DNA of 64,000 nt from JAOPZW01 sp963835295 (GTDB lineage Bacteria > Actinomycetota > Thermoleophilia > Solirubrobacterales > Solirubrobacteraceae). The stretch is from the NCBI GenBank assembly GCA_963835295.1, contig CAWIEX010000010.1, positions 186,001 to 250,000 of the forward strand. Reading direction: 5' to 3'. A model generated the notes under the pieces. That model did not search any database. It saw only the letters and a list, made by a program, of their open reading frames with translations, and had not been told where the DNA came from. Position 1 is the stretch's first letter. Every line of letters begins with the position of its first letter. The position numbers were made by a program, and so were the translations under genes. This document shows, piece after piece, positions 48,452-57,317 of the stretch.

Positions 48452-49042
48452 ATGCCTTCCAGTGAGCGCAAGCACCTGCGCGTCCTGATCGCCAATGAGC
48501 GCAAGGACCGTCTCGCCCTCGTGGCCCCGATCGTGGTCGCCCTCGGACACGAGGTCATCGCGCGCGAAATCGAGGTCGAGGACGTGGGCGAGGTCACGGC
48601 CAGGGAGCGGCCCGATGTCGCCCTCGTCGGGCTCGGGCGCAGCTCGAAGCACGCGCTCGATCTGATCGACCGGATCGTGCGCGAAGCCGCCTGCCCGGTC
48701 ATCGTCCTGCTCCACGCCCGGGATCCCGAGTTCGTGCGAGAAGCCTCAAAACGTGGGGTTTTTGCGCATATCAGCGACGCCGACGTCGAGGACTGGCAGA
48801 GCGCCATCGACATCGTCCTGCGCCGCTTCGCCGAGTACCAGGACCTCCAGGGAGCCTTCGGCCGCCGCACGATGATCGAGCGCGCCAAGGGGATCCTGAT
48901 GGAGCGCCACGGCATCGACGACGCTGCTGCCTTCGAGCTGCTGCGCGAGCACTCGCGAACCGACAATCGCAAGCTCATCGATCTGGCGACCGCCGTCGTC
49001 GACGGACACCGCCTGCTTCCGGGCCAATCCCCCGGCAGTTGA
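48452..49042 (+). CDS. Receiver-like ANTAR RNA-binding antiterminator
   Basis: A 196-residue protein: a response-regulator-like domain (LRVLIANERKDRLALVAPIVVALGHEVIAREIEVEDVGEV, VALVGLGRSSKHALDLIDRIV) with Asn at the usual first acidic site, then a C-terminal ANTAR domain (LQGAFGRRTMIERAKGILMERHGIDDAAAFELLREHSRTDNRKLIDLATAVVDGH). ANTAR domains bind paired RNA hairpins to prevent termination. No histidine kinase is adjacent; the receiver may be non-canonical. Confidence 0.85.
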   Translation: MPSSERKHLRVLIANERKDRLALVAPIVVALGHEVIAREIEVEDVGEVTARERPDVALVGLGRSSKHALDLIDRIVREAACPVIVLLHARDPEFVREASKRGVFAHISDADVEDWQSAIDIVLRRFAEYQDLQGAFGRRTMIERAKGILMERHGIDDAAAFELLREHSRTDNRKLIDLATAVVDGHRLLPGQSPGS

Positions 49043-49401
49043 CTCGAACCCGGGGTTCACAGGCGTGGATGCATAGGTAGGTGACGCGTCCGGCGCGCCA
49101 AGTTCGCTGTTTCAGACCAGCTGGCACAAACTGCATCGTTTCCGGGCCGAGATGGTGCAGTTCTTGCCAGCCTCACGTACCGTTCGGCGCGTCAAACCCG
49201 CCGTTCGACGGCGCGCGCGCTTGTGGGTCATGGCCAGAGAGCTACGCGCTCGACCCCATACGGGCGACCCGGTCGGCGCCCGCGAGCCCGTGGCGGTCAT
49301 CGGTGACGGTCGCGCGTTCTCGGTCGAACGGCGCGTGGTTGGCGAGGCGGCCGCCGGGGGTAGCTCGTCGGTCTCGTCGTTCGTCCCACACCGGAGGGGT
49401 C
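49043..49401. other. Gene-free stretch with a long inverted repeat
   Basis: No gene is recognisable. Bases 49120-49135 (GCTGGCACAAACTGCA) and 49156-49171 (TGCAGTTCTTGCCAGC) form an inverted repeat matching at 14 of 16 positions around a 20-base loop. Function is unknown: it may be the end of a small element, an operator or a transcript hairpin. The right end holds the leader of the GH43 gene. Confidence 0.4.
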
Positions 49402-51087
49402 ATGCCGAAGCGTCTCCTGCTCTGCGTCGCCGTGGTGCTGTCCACAGCGGTCGTGCCGCTCAGCGCGCAGGCGCACCCGGCGGACCGCGCGCGCACGAAC
49501 GCGACCTACTTCAACAACGCGGCCCTGGCGGCCGCCGACCCCTACGTCCTGCACGACAAGCGCAGCGGCTACTACTACGCCTACTCGACCGACGGCGCCG
49601 ACCCCGGCTACCACTTCGGCGTCTACCGCTCCGCCGACCTCGCGACGTGGGAGAAGGTGCCCGGCGGCGCGCTGCCCGTCGACGACCCCAAGCAGTGGGG
49701 CAACGACTGGTTCTGGGCGCCCGAGGTCTACTACAACCCGCGCACGCGGCTCTACTACATGTTCTACGCCGCGCGCTCGGACGCGAACAAGGCGAGCTGG
49801 TTCGGCTACGCGGACTTCGAGGAGCCCTCCAAGACCGGCGTGGCGGTCTCGCACTCCCCCGCCGGCCCGTTCCACAACATCGCCAACCGGCCGATCGACT
49901 ACAACCCCTACGACCCCAATTACCACGACGTCAACCTCATCATGGGGCCCGACCAGAAGAAGCCGCCGGCCACGCTGGCCGAGGGGGAGACCGCGCCGCT
50001 GGGCACCTACATCCCGTTCATCGATCCGGATGTCTTCTTCGACTCCGACGGGCGCACCTACCTGTACTTCTCGCGCAACGCGTACCGCAACTGGGTGTGG
50101 GACTCCGACCTGGGCAAGTACATCGAGGAGTCGAACATCTACGCGGTCGAGCTCACCAACGACTGGTGGAACGACCCGCGCGGTCAGACCATGCCGACCA
50201 TCGCCCCGAAGTACCGCGGGGCCAACTCCGGGCCCGGCGGGCCTCCGGGGCCGCGGCGCGACGGCTGGGTGCGGATCCTCGACTACGACCATGACAAGCA
50301 GGCGTGGGAGAACGCCGACGTCAACGACTACGCGGCCAGCGGCGGCGAGAAGAAGGACCGCCGCTGGGCGGAGGGCTCGAGCACGCTCAAGACCTACGGG
50401 CCCGACGGACGGCCGGTCTATTACTTGACCTACTCGGCCAACAATTGGGAGACGCCGCAATACGGCGTCGGCTACGCAACGGCGAGCAGCCCGCTCGGCC
50501 CGTTCACGAAGTCCCCGACCAATCCAATTTTGAGTCAGAACGCGTCGATCGGGATGTACTCGACCGGCCACGGGAGCTTCGCCCTCTCGCCCGACGGGCG
50601 ACAGCTGTACTACGTGCACCACGGGCGCCCGTCGCCGACCGAGCCCCAGCGGCGGTTGTACACCGAGCGCGCGTTCCTCGATCCGGGCTCGCTCGGGCTC
50701 AGCATCGACCAGGCGACGAGCGACCGCCCGATCCCCTCGGGCGTGGCGCCGTATTCGATGGGCGCCTCGTCGCGGACGCTGTTCTTGCGCGCCGGCTCCT
50801 CGAAGCGCCTCGCGTGGCGGGTATGGAGCGCCGACGGCGCCGCCCTCGCGCTCGGCAACCCGCTGAACCGGGTGCGCGCGACGGTGGCCAGCCCGGCCGT
50901 GGCCTCGGTGTCGCCCGACGCGGGCGGCTCCAGCGCGACGGTGACCGCGCACGCTCCTGGCCGCACGACGGTCACGCTGACCTACCAGCGCGAGCACGCG
51001 TCGGGCGCCTACGTCGACGTGTTCAACTTCGGCTGGCGCGGGGGCCATCCGGTGTCGGTGCGGGTCTCGGTCGTCGTGACGCGCTGA
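49402..51087 (+). CDS. Secreted glycoside hydrolase family 43-like enzyme
   Basis: A 561-residue exported protein: signal peptide (MPKRLLLCVAVVLSTAVVPLSAQA) and a five-bladed beta-propeller with AALAAADPYVLHDKRSGYYYAYST (catalytic Asp), WFWAPEVYYNPRTRLYYMFYAA, FIDPDVFFDSDGRTYLYFSRN, RWAEGSSTLKTYGPDGRPVYYLTYSANNW (acid Glu region) and SIGMYSTGHGSFALSPDG. A C-terminal beta domain ends VRVSVVVTR. It probably acts on arabino- or xylo-oligosaccharides. GGAGGGG precedes the ATG. It is followed by a broken GH35 gene. Confidence 0.8.
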   Translation: MPKRLLLCVAVVLSTAVVPLSAQAHPADRARTNATYFNNAALAAADPYVLHDKRSGYYYAYSTDGADPGYHFGVYRSADLATWEKVPGGALPVDDPKQWGNDWFWAPEVYYNPRTRLYYMFYAARSDANKASWFGYADFEEPSKTGVAVSHSPAGPFHNIANRPIDYNPYDPNYHDVNLIMGPDQKKPPATLAEGETAPLGTYIPFIDPDVFFDSDGRTYLYFSRNAYRNWVWDSDLGKYIEESNIYAVELTNDWWNDPRGQTMPTIAPKYRGANSGPGGPPGPRRDGWVRILDYDHDKQAWENADVNDYAASGGEKKDRRWAEGSSTLKTYGPDGRPVYYLTYSANNWETPQYGVGYATASSPLGPFTKSPTNPILSQNASIGMYSTGHGSFALSPDGRQLYYVHHGRPSPTEPQRRLYTERAFLDPGSLGLSIDQATSDRPIPSGVAPYSMGASSRTLFLRAGSSKRLAWRVWSADGAALALGNPLNRVRATVASPAVASVSPDAGGSSATVTAHAPGRTTVTLTYQREHASGAYVDVFNFGWRGGHPVSVRVSVVVTR

Positions 51088-51186
51088 GGACGCCGCGCCA
51101 AGACACCGCGGCCGGACACTTCGTGTTCGCGCCAACACCCGTGCGGGAATGGTGGCAGCGTCGACTCGGGTCCCAGGAGGAAGACG

Positions 51187-51983
51187 ATGACACGCCGGGT
51201 GCTCCGCTCGCTGGTGCTGGCCGCTCTCGTCGCGGGCTGCCTGGCCGCGCCGGCGCACGCCGCGGGCGGGCGCGCGCACACGCACAGCATCACCTACGAC
51301 CGCTACTCGTTCAGCCTCGACGGCCAGCGGGTGTGGCTGTGGTCGGCCGAGTTTCACTACTTCCGCCTGCCCAACCCGGACCTGTGGCGCGACCAGCTCG
51401 AGAAGCTCAAGGCGGCGGGCTTCAACACGGTGTCGCTGTACTTCAGCTGGGCCTACCACTCGCCGGCGCCGGGGGCCTTCGACTTCTCCGGCGTGCGCGA
51501 CCTCGATCGGCTGCTCGACATCGCCCAGGAGGTCGGCCTCTACGTCATCGCGCGGCCGGGCCCGTACATCAACGCCGAGCTCGACTCGGGCGGCTTCCCG
51601 GCGTGGCTGACGACGCAGGCCGGCCGCGCCCGCAGCAACGCCGACGACTAGGCGTGTCCTGGTACCGGGCCCGGGTCAGGCTCGACCTCCCGCGCGACCA
51701 GGACGTGCCCGTCGGCCTGCGCTTCACCGACGACCCGGCGCGCCACTACCGCGCGCTGATCTTCGTCAACGGCTGGAACGTCGGGCAGTACGTCAACGAC
51801 GTCGGCCCGCAGCACGTCTTCGTCCTGCCGCAGGGGATCCTGCGCCACCAGGGGACGAACACGATCGCGCTGGCGGTGTGGTCCGACGACGCGGACACCG
51901 CCGGCCTGGGCGCCGTCGACCTCGTCCCGCTGGGGAACACGGCGACGAGCCTGCGCGTGCACGACGTCTACAGCCCGGGGTGA
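51187..51983 (+). pseudogene. GH35 beta-galactosidase, internally deleted
   Basis: The 5' part encodes a signal peptide and the start of a GH35 barrel (FSLDGQRVWLWSAEFHYFRLPNPDLWRDQLEKLKAAGFNTVSLYFSWAYHSP, YVIARPGPYINAELDSGGFPAWL), ending at TAG 51649. The 3' part (SWYRARVRLDLPRDQDVPVGLRF, YRALIFVNGWNVGQYVND, NTIALAVWSDDADTAGLG) is the C-terminal jelly-roll of the same family, in another frame. Family members are ~600-1000 residues, so the centre, with at least one catalytic Glu, is gone. AGGAGGAAGACG precedes the ATG. Confidence 0.75.
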
Positions 51984-51984
51984 G

Positions 51985-52308
51985 TCACTCGCGGATGGTC
52001 ATCCGCGATACGAGCCCGTCGCGCACGGTGAACGTGAAATGGCTGGGGCCGTTGTAGCCGCTGCCGCCCACATCGGCGGTGACCGTCGTGACGTCGCCGT
52101 TGGTCGTGACGTCGGTGATCGCGAGAGCGACGTCGACGCCGATGAACTCCTTGTCGCTCCATTGCTTGATGGCTTCGGCTCCTGCGAACTCGCGGCCCCA
52201 GTCGTCGACGACGCCATCGTCGGTGAAGCTCGCGAGGAAGGCGTCGGTGTCGTGCGCGTTCGCCGCCGTGAGGAGGCGGGCTACGGGTGCGGGCGTGGGG
52301 TCCGTCAT
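51985..52308 (-). CDS. SnoaL-like (NTF2-fold) protein
   Basis: A 107-residue NTF2-fold protein: VARLLTAANAHDTDAFLASFTDDGVVDDWGREFAGAEAIKQWSDKEFIG, ending FTFTVRDGLVSRMTIRE. It is a typical SnoaL-like ligand-binding or isomerase fold of unknown substrate. ATG 52308 is the start. It is convergent with the GH35 remnant. Confidence 0.75.
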   Translation of the reverse strand: MTDPTPAPVARLLTAANAHDTDAFLASFTDDGVVDDWGREFAGAEAIKQWSDKEFIGVDVALAITDVTTNGDVTTVTADVGGSGYNGPSHFTFTVRDGLVSRMTIRE

Positions 52309-52377
52309 CGGGTCGGATCGTATGAACTTTTCGCGCCCGCGGCGCATCTATACTCGACCCGGGAGGCGCTACCTGCG

Positions 52378-52455
52378 ATGGGCCTCTCGATCCTCATCGA
52401 GCTGGCGGCTACGGTTCTCTCGGCGGCAGCGTGGCTGGCGGTCGTGATCACCTGA
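52378..52455 (+). CDS. Possible 25-residue membrane microprotein
   Basis: The frame MGLSILIELAATVLSAAAWLAVVIT and a stop form a single hydrophobic helix. GGGAGG lies 11 bases before the ATG. It could be a small membrane peptide or chance; there is no family match I can name. Confidence 0.25.
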   Translation: MGLSILIELAATVLSAAAWLAVVIT

Positions 52456-52604
52456 ACGCCGCGCCGCCGACCGCCTGCGGGCGGTCGAAGACACACGGTG
52501 CCTGCGTTCTGCTCGATTGTGCTGAGCGTTCACGCGGGTTTCCGCGGATGCGCGGGCGCACGCCGACTGCCACGATCGAGGGACTTCCATCGAGGAGGCG
52601 TACC

Positions 52605-52811
52605 GTGACTGCCGAGAAGGACTTCAACCGGCAAGTGTGGCGGGCGGCGCTCCTGACCGTGGGGCTGCTGGCCACGCTCATCTTCGGGGCCATCGTGCTG
52701 GCCGGCGGAGACTGGATACCCGGCGTGATCATCGTGGTCGCCAGCGCGATCGGCTTGGCCAAGCAGATCCCGATCATCGCAAGGCTCTGGCACGCGCCGC
52801 ACTCTTCTTGA
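52605..52811 (+). CDS. Small two-helix membrane protein
   Basis: A 68-residue protein from GTG 52605 (GAGGAGGCG upstream): TAEKDFNRQVWRAALLTVGLLATLIFGAIVLAGGDWIPGVIIVVASAIGLAKQIPIIARLW. Two hydrophobic segments are separated by a GGDW turn. Function is unknown; similar small membrane proteins are common in actinobacteria. Confidence 0.6.
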   Translation: MTAEKDFNRQVWRAALLTVGLLATLIFGAIVLAGGDWIPGVIIVVASAIGLAKQIPIIARLWHAPHSS

Positions 52812-52858
52812 GGCAGGCGAGCACCCAGTTCGGGGCGAGCGCCACGGGCGAGAGAACC

Positions 52859-54928
52859 CTAGAACGCGGTCGCGAGCGCCAGCGGGTAGACGGCGGGGAC
52901 GCCGTTGCGGCGCAGCTGGCCGGCGAGCATGGCGAGCGTCCAGCCGCTGAAGCGCAGGTCGTCGACGAGGAGGCACGGGCCTTCGGGGAGCGGCTTGCGG
53001 ACGGCGAAGGCGCCGCGCACGTTGGCGACCTGCTGCTGTGAGTTGGCCATCTCGCGCTGGGGCGGGCGCTCGCCCGTCCGCTCCACGGCATCCACATACG
53101 GAAGCCCGACAGCCTGAGCAAGCCTCTCCGCGAAGTCGGGCACGAGCGGGCCGCTCCGGTCCGAGGGCACGGCGGTGATCCAGCGCGCGCCGCTCGCCTG
53201 CGCCCAGTGGCGCAGCAGCTCGGCCGCCGCCTCGACGAGCTCGTCGTCGAAGCGCCCGGCGCGCCGGCCGGCCTGCACGGCGGGGTCCCAGCCGCCGTCG
53301 CCCAGTCGGGCGAGCGCGCGGCCCTCCTCGGCGCGGACGTCGTCGGCGAGCTTGCGCATCGCCCCATCCTCGTCCGGGGCCATCTTCTTGACCTCGAGCA
53401 CCACGGGCTTCGAGCGCAGGTGCAGATTCGCCGCGCGCACCAGCTCCGGGTCCAGCGCGTCGGCGAATCTCGGCCCCACGCAGACCGCGCAACGCCCGCA
53501 GTCCTGCGGGTCGGGGTCGTCGAGCTCCTCCTGCAGCGCGCGCATGAGGCAGCGGCCATCGGCGCCGAAGGCCGCCATCGCGGTCTGCTCGGAGCGCCTG
53601 AGCGCGGTGACCTCGGCGTAGCGCTCGGCCTCGTAGGTCCAGTCGGAATCGGTTCGCCTCGTCCAGGTGGTGCCGCGCCGCTCGACCGCACCCTCGACAT
53701 CGAGCACCTTGAGCAGGGCTTCGACCCGCCCGCGCCCGAGGTTGACGTGCGCGAGGATCGCCGGCAGCGTCGCCCCGTGCTCGCTGTCCAGCGCCTCCAG
53801 CACCCGCTCGACGACCTCGCGCGGCGGGAAGGCCTGCTCGATGAAGAAGTCCTGGATGCGCTTGTCCTCCGCGCCCCGCAGCAGCACCACGTCCGCGTGT
53901 TCCACCGCGCGCCCCGCGCGCCCGACCTGCTGGTAGTAGGAGATGACCGAGCCCGGCGCCTGGTAGTGAACGACGAAGCCGAGGTCGGGCTTGTCGTAGC
54001 CCATCCCCAGCGCGCTGGTCGCCACCACCGCCTTGAGGTCGTTGGCCAGCAGCCGCTCCTCGACTCGAACCCGCGTGTCGGAGTCCACCTCGCCGCTGTA
54101 GGCCTCGGCGGCAATGCCGTGCGCCGTCAGCCACTCGGCCACGAGCTCCGCGTCGCGCTTGGTGAGCGTGTAGACGATCCCCGACCCGTTCAGCTGCGGC
54201 AGCCACGTCGCGAGCCAGGCGAGCCGATCCGCTCGCCCCGGGAGGTCGACCACCTCCAACCGCAGGCTCGAGCGCCCCAGCGGCCCCCGGTAGGTCTTGA
54301 GCTCCCCCGCGTGCCCGACCTGGAGCTGATCGGCCACATCGGCGACCACGCGATCGTTGGCCGTGGCGGTCGTGCACAGCACCGCCACTCCCGCCGGCAG
54401 CCGCTCGAGCACCTCCGCGAGCCGCCGGTAGTCGGGCCGGAAGTCATGCCCCCAATCCGAGATGCAATGCGCCTCGTCCACCACGAGCAGCCCGACGCGC
54501 TCGACGAACAGCGGCAGCATCGTGTCGCGGAACTGCGGGTTGTTCAGCCGCTCCGGGCTGATGAGCAGCAGGTCCACCGCATCCTCGGCGAGGAGCCGCT
54601 GCACCTCCTCCCACGCATCCCGATTGGTCGAGTTGATCGTGTGAGCCCGAATCCCAAGCCGCTCAGCCGCCGCGATCTGATTGCGCATCAGCGCCAACAG
54701 AGGCGACACGATCAGAGCCGGCCCTGCCCCCCGCTCGCGCAGCAGCGCGGTCGCGATGAAGTAGACCGCCGACTTCCCCCACCCGGTGCGCTGGACGCAG
54801 AGCACGCGCGCGCGGTCGTCGACGAGGTCGCGCACGGCCTCGAGCTGGTGGGGGCGGAACGTGGCGTCGGGTCCTGCCAGATCGGCGAGCAGGGCGGCGG
54901 CGCGGCTCTCCAGGGTCACGGTTGCCAT
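52859..54928 (-). CDS. RecQ family ATP-dependent DNA helicase with phosphoribosyltransferase-like C-terminus
   Basis: A 689-residue helicase. Motifs are FRPHQLEAVRDLVDDRARVLCVQRTGWGKSAVYF (Walker A ~48-53), LLVVDEAHCISDWGHDFRPDYRRL (DEAH, RecQ-specific loop), GSGIVYTLTKRDAELVAEWL, ATSALGMGYDKPDLGFVVHYQAPGS and YYQQVGRAGRAVEHADVVLL. A four-cysteine zinc segment follows (CLMRALQEELDDPDPQDCGRCAVC). The last ~50 residues (GPCLLVDDLRFSGWTLAMLAGQLRRNGVPAVYPLALA) resemble a PRTase active-site strand with DD. Its usual HRDC domain is not evident. It unwinds DNA during repair. ATG 54928 is chosen over the adjacent GTG. Confidence 0.85.
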   Translation of the reverse strand: MATVTLESRAAALLADLAGPDATFRPHQLEAVRDLVDDRARVLCVQRTGWGKSAVYFIATALLRERGAGPALIVSPLLALMRNQIAAAERLGIRAHTINSTNRDAWEEVQRLLAEDAVDLLLISPERLNNPQFRDTMLPLFVERVGLLVVDEAHCISDWGHDFRPDYRRLAEVLERLPAGVAVLCTTATANDRVVADVADQLQVGHAGELKTYRGPLGRSSLRLEVVDLPGRADRLAWLATWLPQLNGSGIVYTLTKRDAELVAEWLTAHGIAAEAYSGEVDSDTRVRVEERLLANDLKAVVATSALGMGYDKPDLGFVVHYQAPGSVISYYQQVGRAGRAVEHADVVLLRGAEDKRIQDFFIEQAFPPREVVERVLEALDSEHGATLPAILAHVNLGRGRVEALLKVLDVEGAVERRGTTWTRRTDSDWTYEAERYAEVTALRRSEQTAMAAFGADGRCLMRALQEELDDPDPQDCGRCAVCVGPRFADALDPELVRAANLHLRSKPVVLEVKKMAPDEDGAMRKLADDVRAEEGRALARLGDGGWDPAVQAGRRAGRFDDELVEAAAELLRHWAQASGARWITAVPSDRSGPLVPDFAERLAQAVGLPYVDAVERTGERPPQREMANSQQQVANVRGAFAVRKPLPEGPCLLVDDLRFSGWTLAMLAGQLRRNGVPAVYPLALATAF

Positions 54929-54979
54929 CACGACGAGACTAGGCCCCGCAGGCCGAATCTCTCCGGACTGCCTCGCGAC

Positions 54980-55933
54980 CTACTCGGCGCCGCGGAAGAG
55001 CTGGCGGGCGATGATCTCGCGCTGGACCTCCGAGGCGCCCTCGTAGATGCGCGTCGCGCGGACCTCCCGGTAGAGGTGCTCGAGGATGTGGCCCTCCTCG
55101 AGGGCGCGTGCGCCGTGGACCTGGATGGCGACGTCGATCGCCCGCTGCGCGGTCTCGGTGGCGAACAGCTTCGCCATCGCGGCGGCCTTCGTGGTCGGCC
55201 GCACGCCGTGGTCGTAGGCGGAGGCGGCGCTATGCACGAGCAGGCGCGCGGCCTGCACGGCGGTGGCGACGTCGGCGAGCTGGTGCGAGACGCCCTGCAG
55301 CTGGCTCAGCGTGCGGCCGAACGCCTCGCGCGTGGTGACGTGCGCGACGGCCGCGTCGAGCGCAGCCTGCGCCATGCCGACCGCGAACGCGCCGACGCTC
55401 GGGCGAAAGAGGTCGAGCGTCCGCATGGCGACCTTGAAGCCCTGGTCGACCTCGCCGAGGACGTTGTCGGAGGGCACGGGGACGCCGTCGAAGACCAGCC
55501 GCCCGATGGGATGCGGGGACAGCAGCGAAAGCGGCTCGCCACTGAGGCCCTCGCTGGCGCGTGGCACGGCGAACGCCGTCAGCCCGCGCTCGCTCGTGCG
55601 CGCGAACACCGAGTAGATGTCGGCGTCCGGGGCGTTCGAGATGTAGATCTTCTCGCCGGTGAGCCGGTAGCCGTCCCCGTCGCGCTCAGCCCGCAGTGCG
55701 AGCGCGGCGACGTCGGACCCGGCACCGGGCTCGGTGAGCGCGAAGCCGGCGATGGCCTCGCCGGCGGCCACGCGCGGCAGCCAGTCCGCGACGACCTCGG
55801 GCAGGCCGTTGGCGAGGATCGGATGCGCCCCGAGCCCCTGCACCGCGAACGCGGTCTCCGCCTCGGTGCAGTACCGCGCGAGCCCTTCGCGGATCAGGCA
55901 CAGCTCGAGGGCCGGGACCTCGCCGCCGAGCAC
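54980..55933 (-). CDS. Acyl-CoA dehydrogenase (N-terminus uncertain)
   Basis: A flavoprotein of acyl-CoA dehydrogenase fold: FALTEPGAGSDVAALALRAERDGDGYRLTGEKIYISNAPDADIYSVFART, VPVPSDNVLGEVDQGFKVAMRTLDLFRPSVGAFAVGMAQAALDAAVAHVTTREAFGRTL, and HGARALEEGHILEHLYREVRATRIYEGASEVQREIIARQLF (catalytic-base region GASEVQRE). The first canonical start (GTG 55933) lies inside the N-terminal helical domain. The in-frame family N-terminus (YAHLSAEHAELLRHAEALARDELAPLAREG) continues upstream to 56095 but with no ATG/GTG/TTG, only a GTA next to the RidA stop. Last gene of the aryl-CoA operon. Confidence 0.8.
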   Translation of the reverse strand: MLGGEVPALELCLIREGLARYCTEAETAFAVQGLGAHPILANGLPEVVADWLPRVAAGEAIAGFALTEPGAGSDVAALALRAERDGDGYRLTGEKIYISNAPDADIYSVFARTSERGLTAFAVPRASEGLSGEPLSLLSPHPIGRLVFDGVPVPSDNVLGEVDQGFKVAMRTLDLFRPSVGAFAVGMAQAALDAAVAHVTTREAFGRTLSQLQGVSHQLADVATAVQAARLLVHSAASAYDHGVRPTTKAAAMAKLFATETAQRAIDVAIQVHGARALEEGHILEHLYREVRATRIYEGASEVQREIIARQLFRGAE

Positions 55934-56091
55934 CCGATTCAGCAGGCCGTGCTCGCCGAGCGCCCGCGCGAGCGGCCGGTTGAGCTGCCCGGGCGTCCCC
56001 TCGCGCGCGAGCGGGGCGAGCTCATCGCGGGCGAGCGCCTCCGCGTGGCGCAGCAGCTCGGCGTGCTCCGCGGAGAGGTGCGCGTAGGTGG

Positions 56092-56493
56092 TTACGCGAT
56101 CACCGCCGTGGCGACGAGCTCGATCCGCGCCGCATCGTCGAACAGCGCGCTCACGCCGAGCAGGGCGATCGCCGGGTAGTGCCTCCCGAAGCGGCGCTTC
56201 CAGACCTCGCCGAGCTCGCGTCGCGACGCCTTGTACTCCGCGACGTCGGTGACGAACAGGAGCATCTGCACGAGGTCCTCGGGCGCGCCGCCCGCGGCGC
56301 GCAGCGCCGCGAGCACGTTGCCGGCCGCGACGTCGAACTGCTCGGCGAGCGTCTCGCCGTGGATCGCGCCGTCGGCGCCGAGCGCGGTCTGGCCGCCGAG
56401 GTGGACCGTGCGCCCGCCGGGCGCGCCCACGACGGCGTGGGCGTAGCCGACCGGCGGCGCGAGCTCGGGCGCGGTGACGATCTCGTTGCTCAT
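56092..56493 (-). CDS. RidA family enamine/imine deaminase
   Basis: A 133-residue RidA/YjgF-type protein: YAHAVVGAPGGRTVHLGGQTALGADGAIHGETLAEQFDVAAGNVLAALRAAGGAPEDLVQMLLFVTDVAEYK, and RHYPAIALLGVSALFDDAARIELVATAV. The conserved Arg that binds carboxylates in canonical RidA appears as ARIELVATAV near the end. It would hydrolyse reactive enamine/imine intermediates, fitting a pathway through a non-aromatic enamine CoA ester. Its ATG overlaps the enoyl-CoA hydratase stop by four bases. Confidence 0.85.
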   Translation of the reverse strand: MSNEIVTAPELAPPVGYAHAVVGAPGGRTVHLGGQTALGADGAIHGETLAEQFDVAAGNVLAALRAAGGAPEDLVQMLLFVTDVAEYKASRRELGEVWKRRFGRHYPAIALLGVSALFDDAARIELVATAVIA

Positions 56494-57317
56494 CGCCCGC
56501 TCCAGGCCGGCTTGCGGCCCTCGCTCCAGGCGGCGTGGAACTCGCGGTGATCGCTCGTCTGCATGAGCAGCGCCTGCGTGAGCGCCTCCATCTCGATCGC
56601 GCTGCCGAGGCTCATGTCGAGCTCGCGCGTGAGCATGACCTTCGTCGTCGAGTAGGCCAGCGCCGGACCGTCGGCCAGCCGGCGCGCGAGCGCCCGCGCC
56701 GTCGCCGGCAGCTCGTCGTCGTCGACGACCTGTGTCGCCAGGCCGATGCGCTCGGCCTGCTCGGCCGGCACCTTGTCGCCGAGGACGAGCAGCTCGGTCG
56801 CGCGCCCCAGCCCGACGATCCGCGGCAGCAGGTAGGCCGACCCCATGTCGGCGCCGGAGAGGCCGACGCGCGTGAAGAGGAACGCGAACGACGCCGAGCG
56901 CGCCAGCAGGCGGAAGTCGCTGGCCAGCGCGATCACCGAGCCGGCGCCGGCGGCGACGCCGTTGATCGCCGCGATGACGGGCAGCGGGCACTCGCGCAGA
57001 GCCTTGACCACCGCGCCGGTCATGCGCGTGAACTCGAGCAGCTCAGCGGTCTGCATGTGCTGCAGCTCGCCGATGATCTCCTCCACGTCGCCGCCCGAGC
57101 AGAAGCCGCGTCCCGCGCCGCTGAGGACGAGCACGCGCGCGTCGCCGCGGTGGGGCAGCTCGGCGAGCAGGTCGCGCAGGTCGGCGTAGACGTCGAAGGT
57201 CAGCGCGTTGAGCTTCTCAGGGCGGTTGAAGGTCAAAGTGGCGACGCCGTCGTCGACGGCGAAGTCGAAGTGCCGCCAGGTTTCCGTGAAGCCGGGCGAG
57301 GCCCGAAACGGGGTCAT
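56490..57317 (-). CDS. Enoyl-CoA hydratase/isomerase family protein
   Basis: A 275-residue crotonase: FAVDDGVATLTFNRPEKLNALTFDVYADL, VLVLSGAGRGFCSGGDVEEIIGEL (oxyanion hole GGD), PLPVIAAINGVAAGAGSVIALASDFRLLARSASFAFLFTRVGLSGADMGSAYLLPRIVGLGRATELLVLG. One acidic catalytic site reads GADMGSAYLLPR. It probably hydrates or isomerises the CoA ester of the adjacent aryl pathway. ATGA overlaps link it to both the SDR and the RidA gene. Confidence 0.85.
   Translation of the reverse strand: MTPFRASPGFTETWRHFDFAVDDGVATLTFNRPEKLNALTFDVYADLRDLLAELPHRGDARVLVLSGAGRGFCSGGDVEEIIGELQHMQTAELLEFTRMTGAVVKALRECPLPVIAAINGVAAGAGSVIALASDFRLLARSASFAFLFTRVGLSGADMGSAYLLPRIVGLGRATELLVLGDKVPAEQAERIGLATQVVDDDELPATARALARRLADGPALAYSTTKVMLTRELDMSLGSAIEMEALTQALLMQTSDHREFHAAWSEGRKPAWSGR

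Noticed and set aside
53207..56179. A 990-codon plus-strand frame opposite RecQ and the acyl-CoA dehydrogenase
   Set aside because: It is a shadow of two well-supported minus-strand genes and has no motifs of its own.
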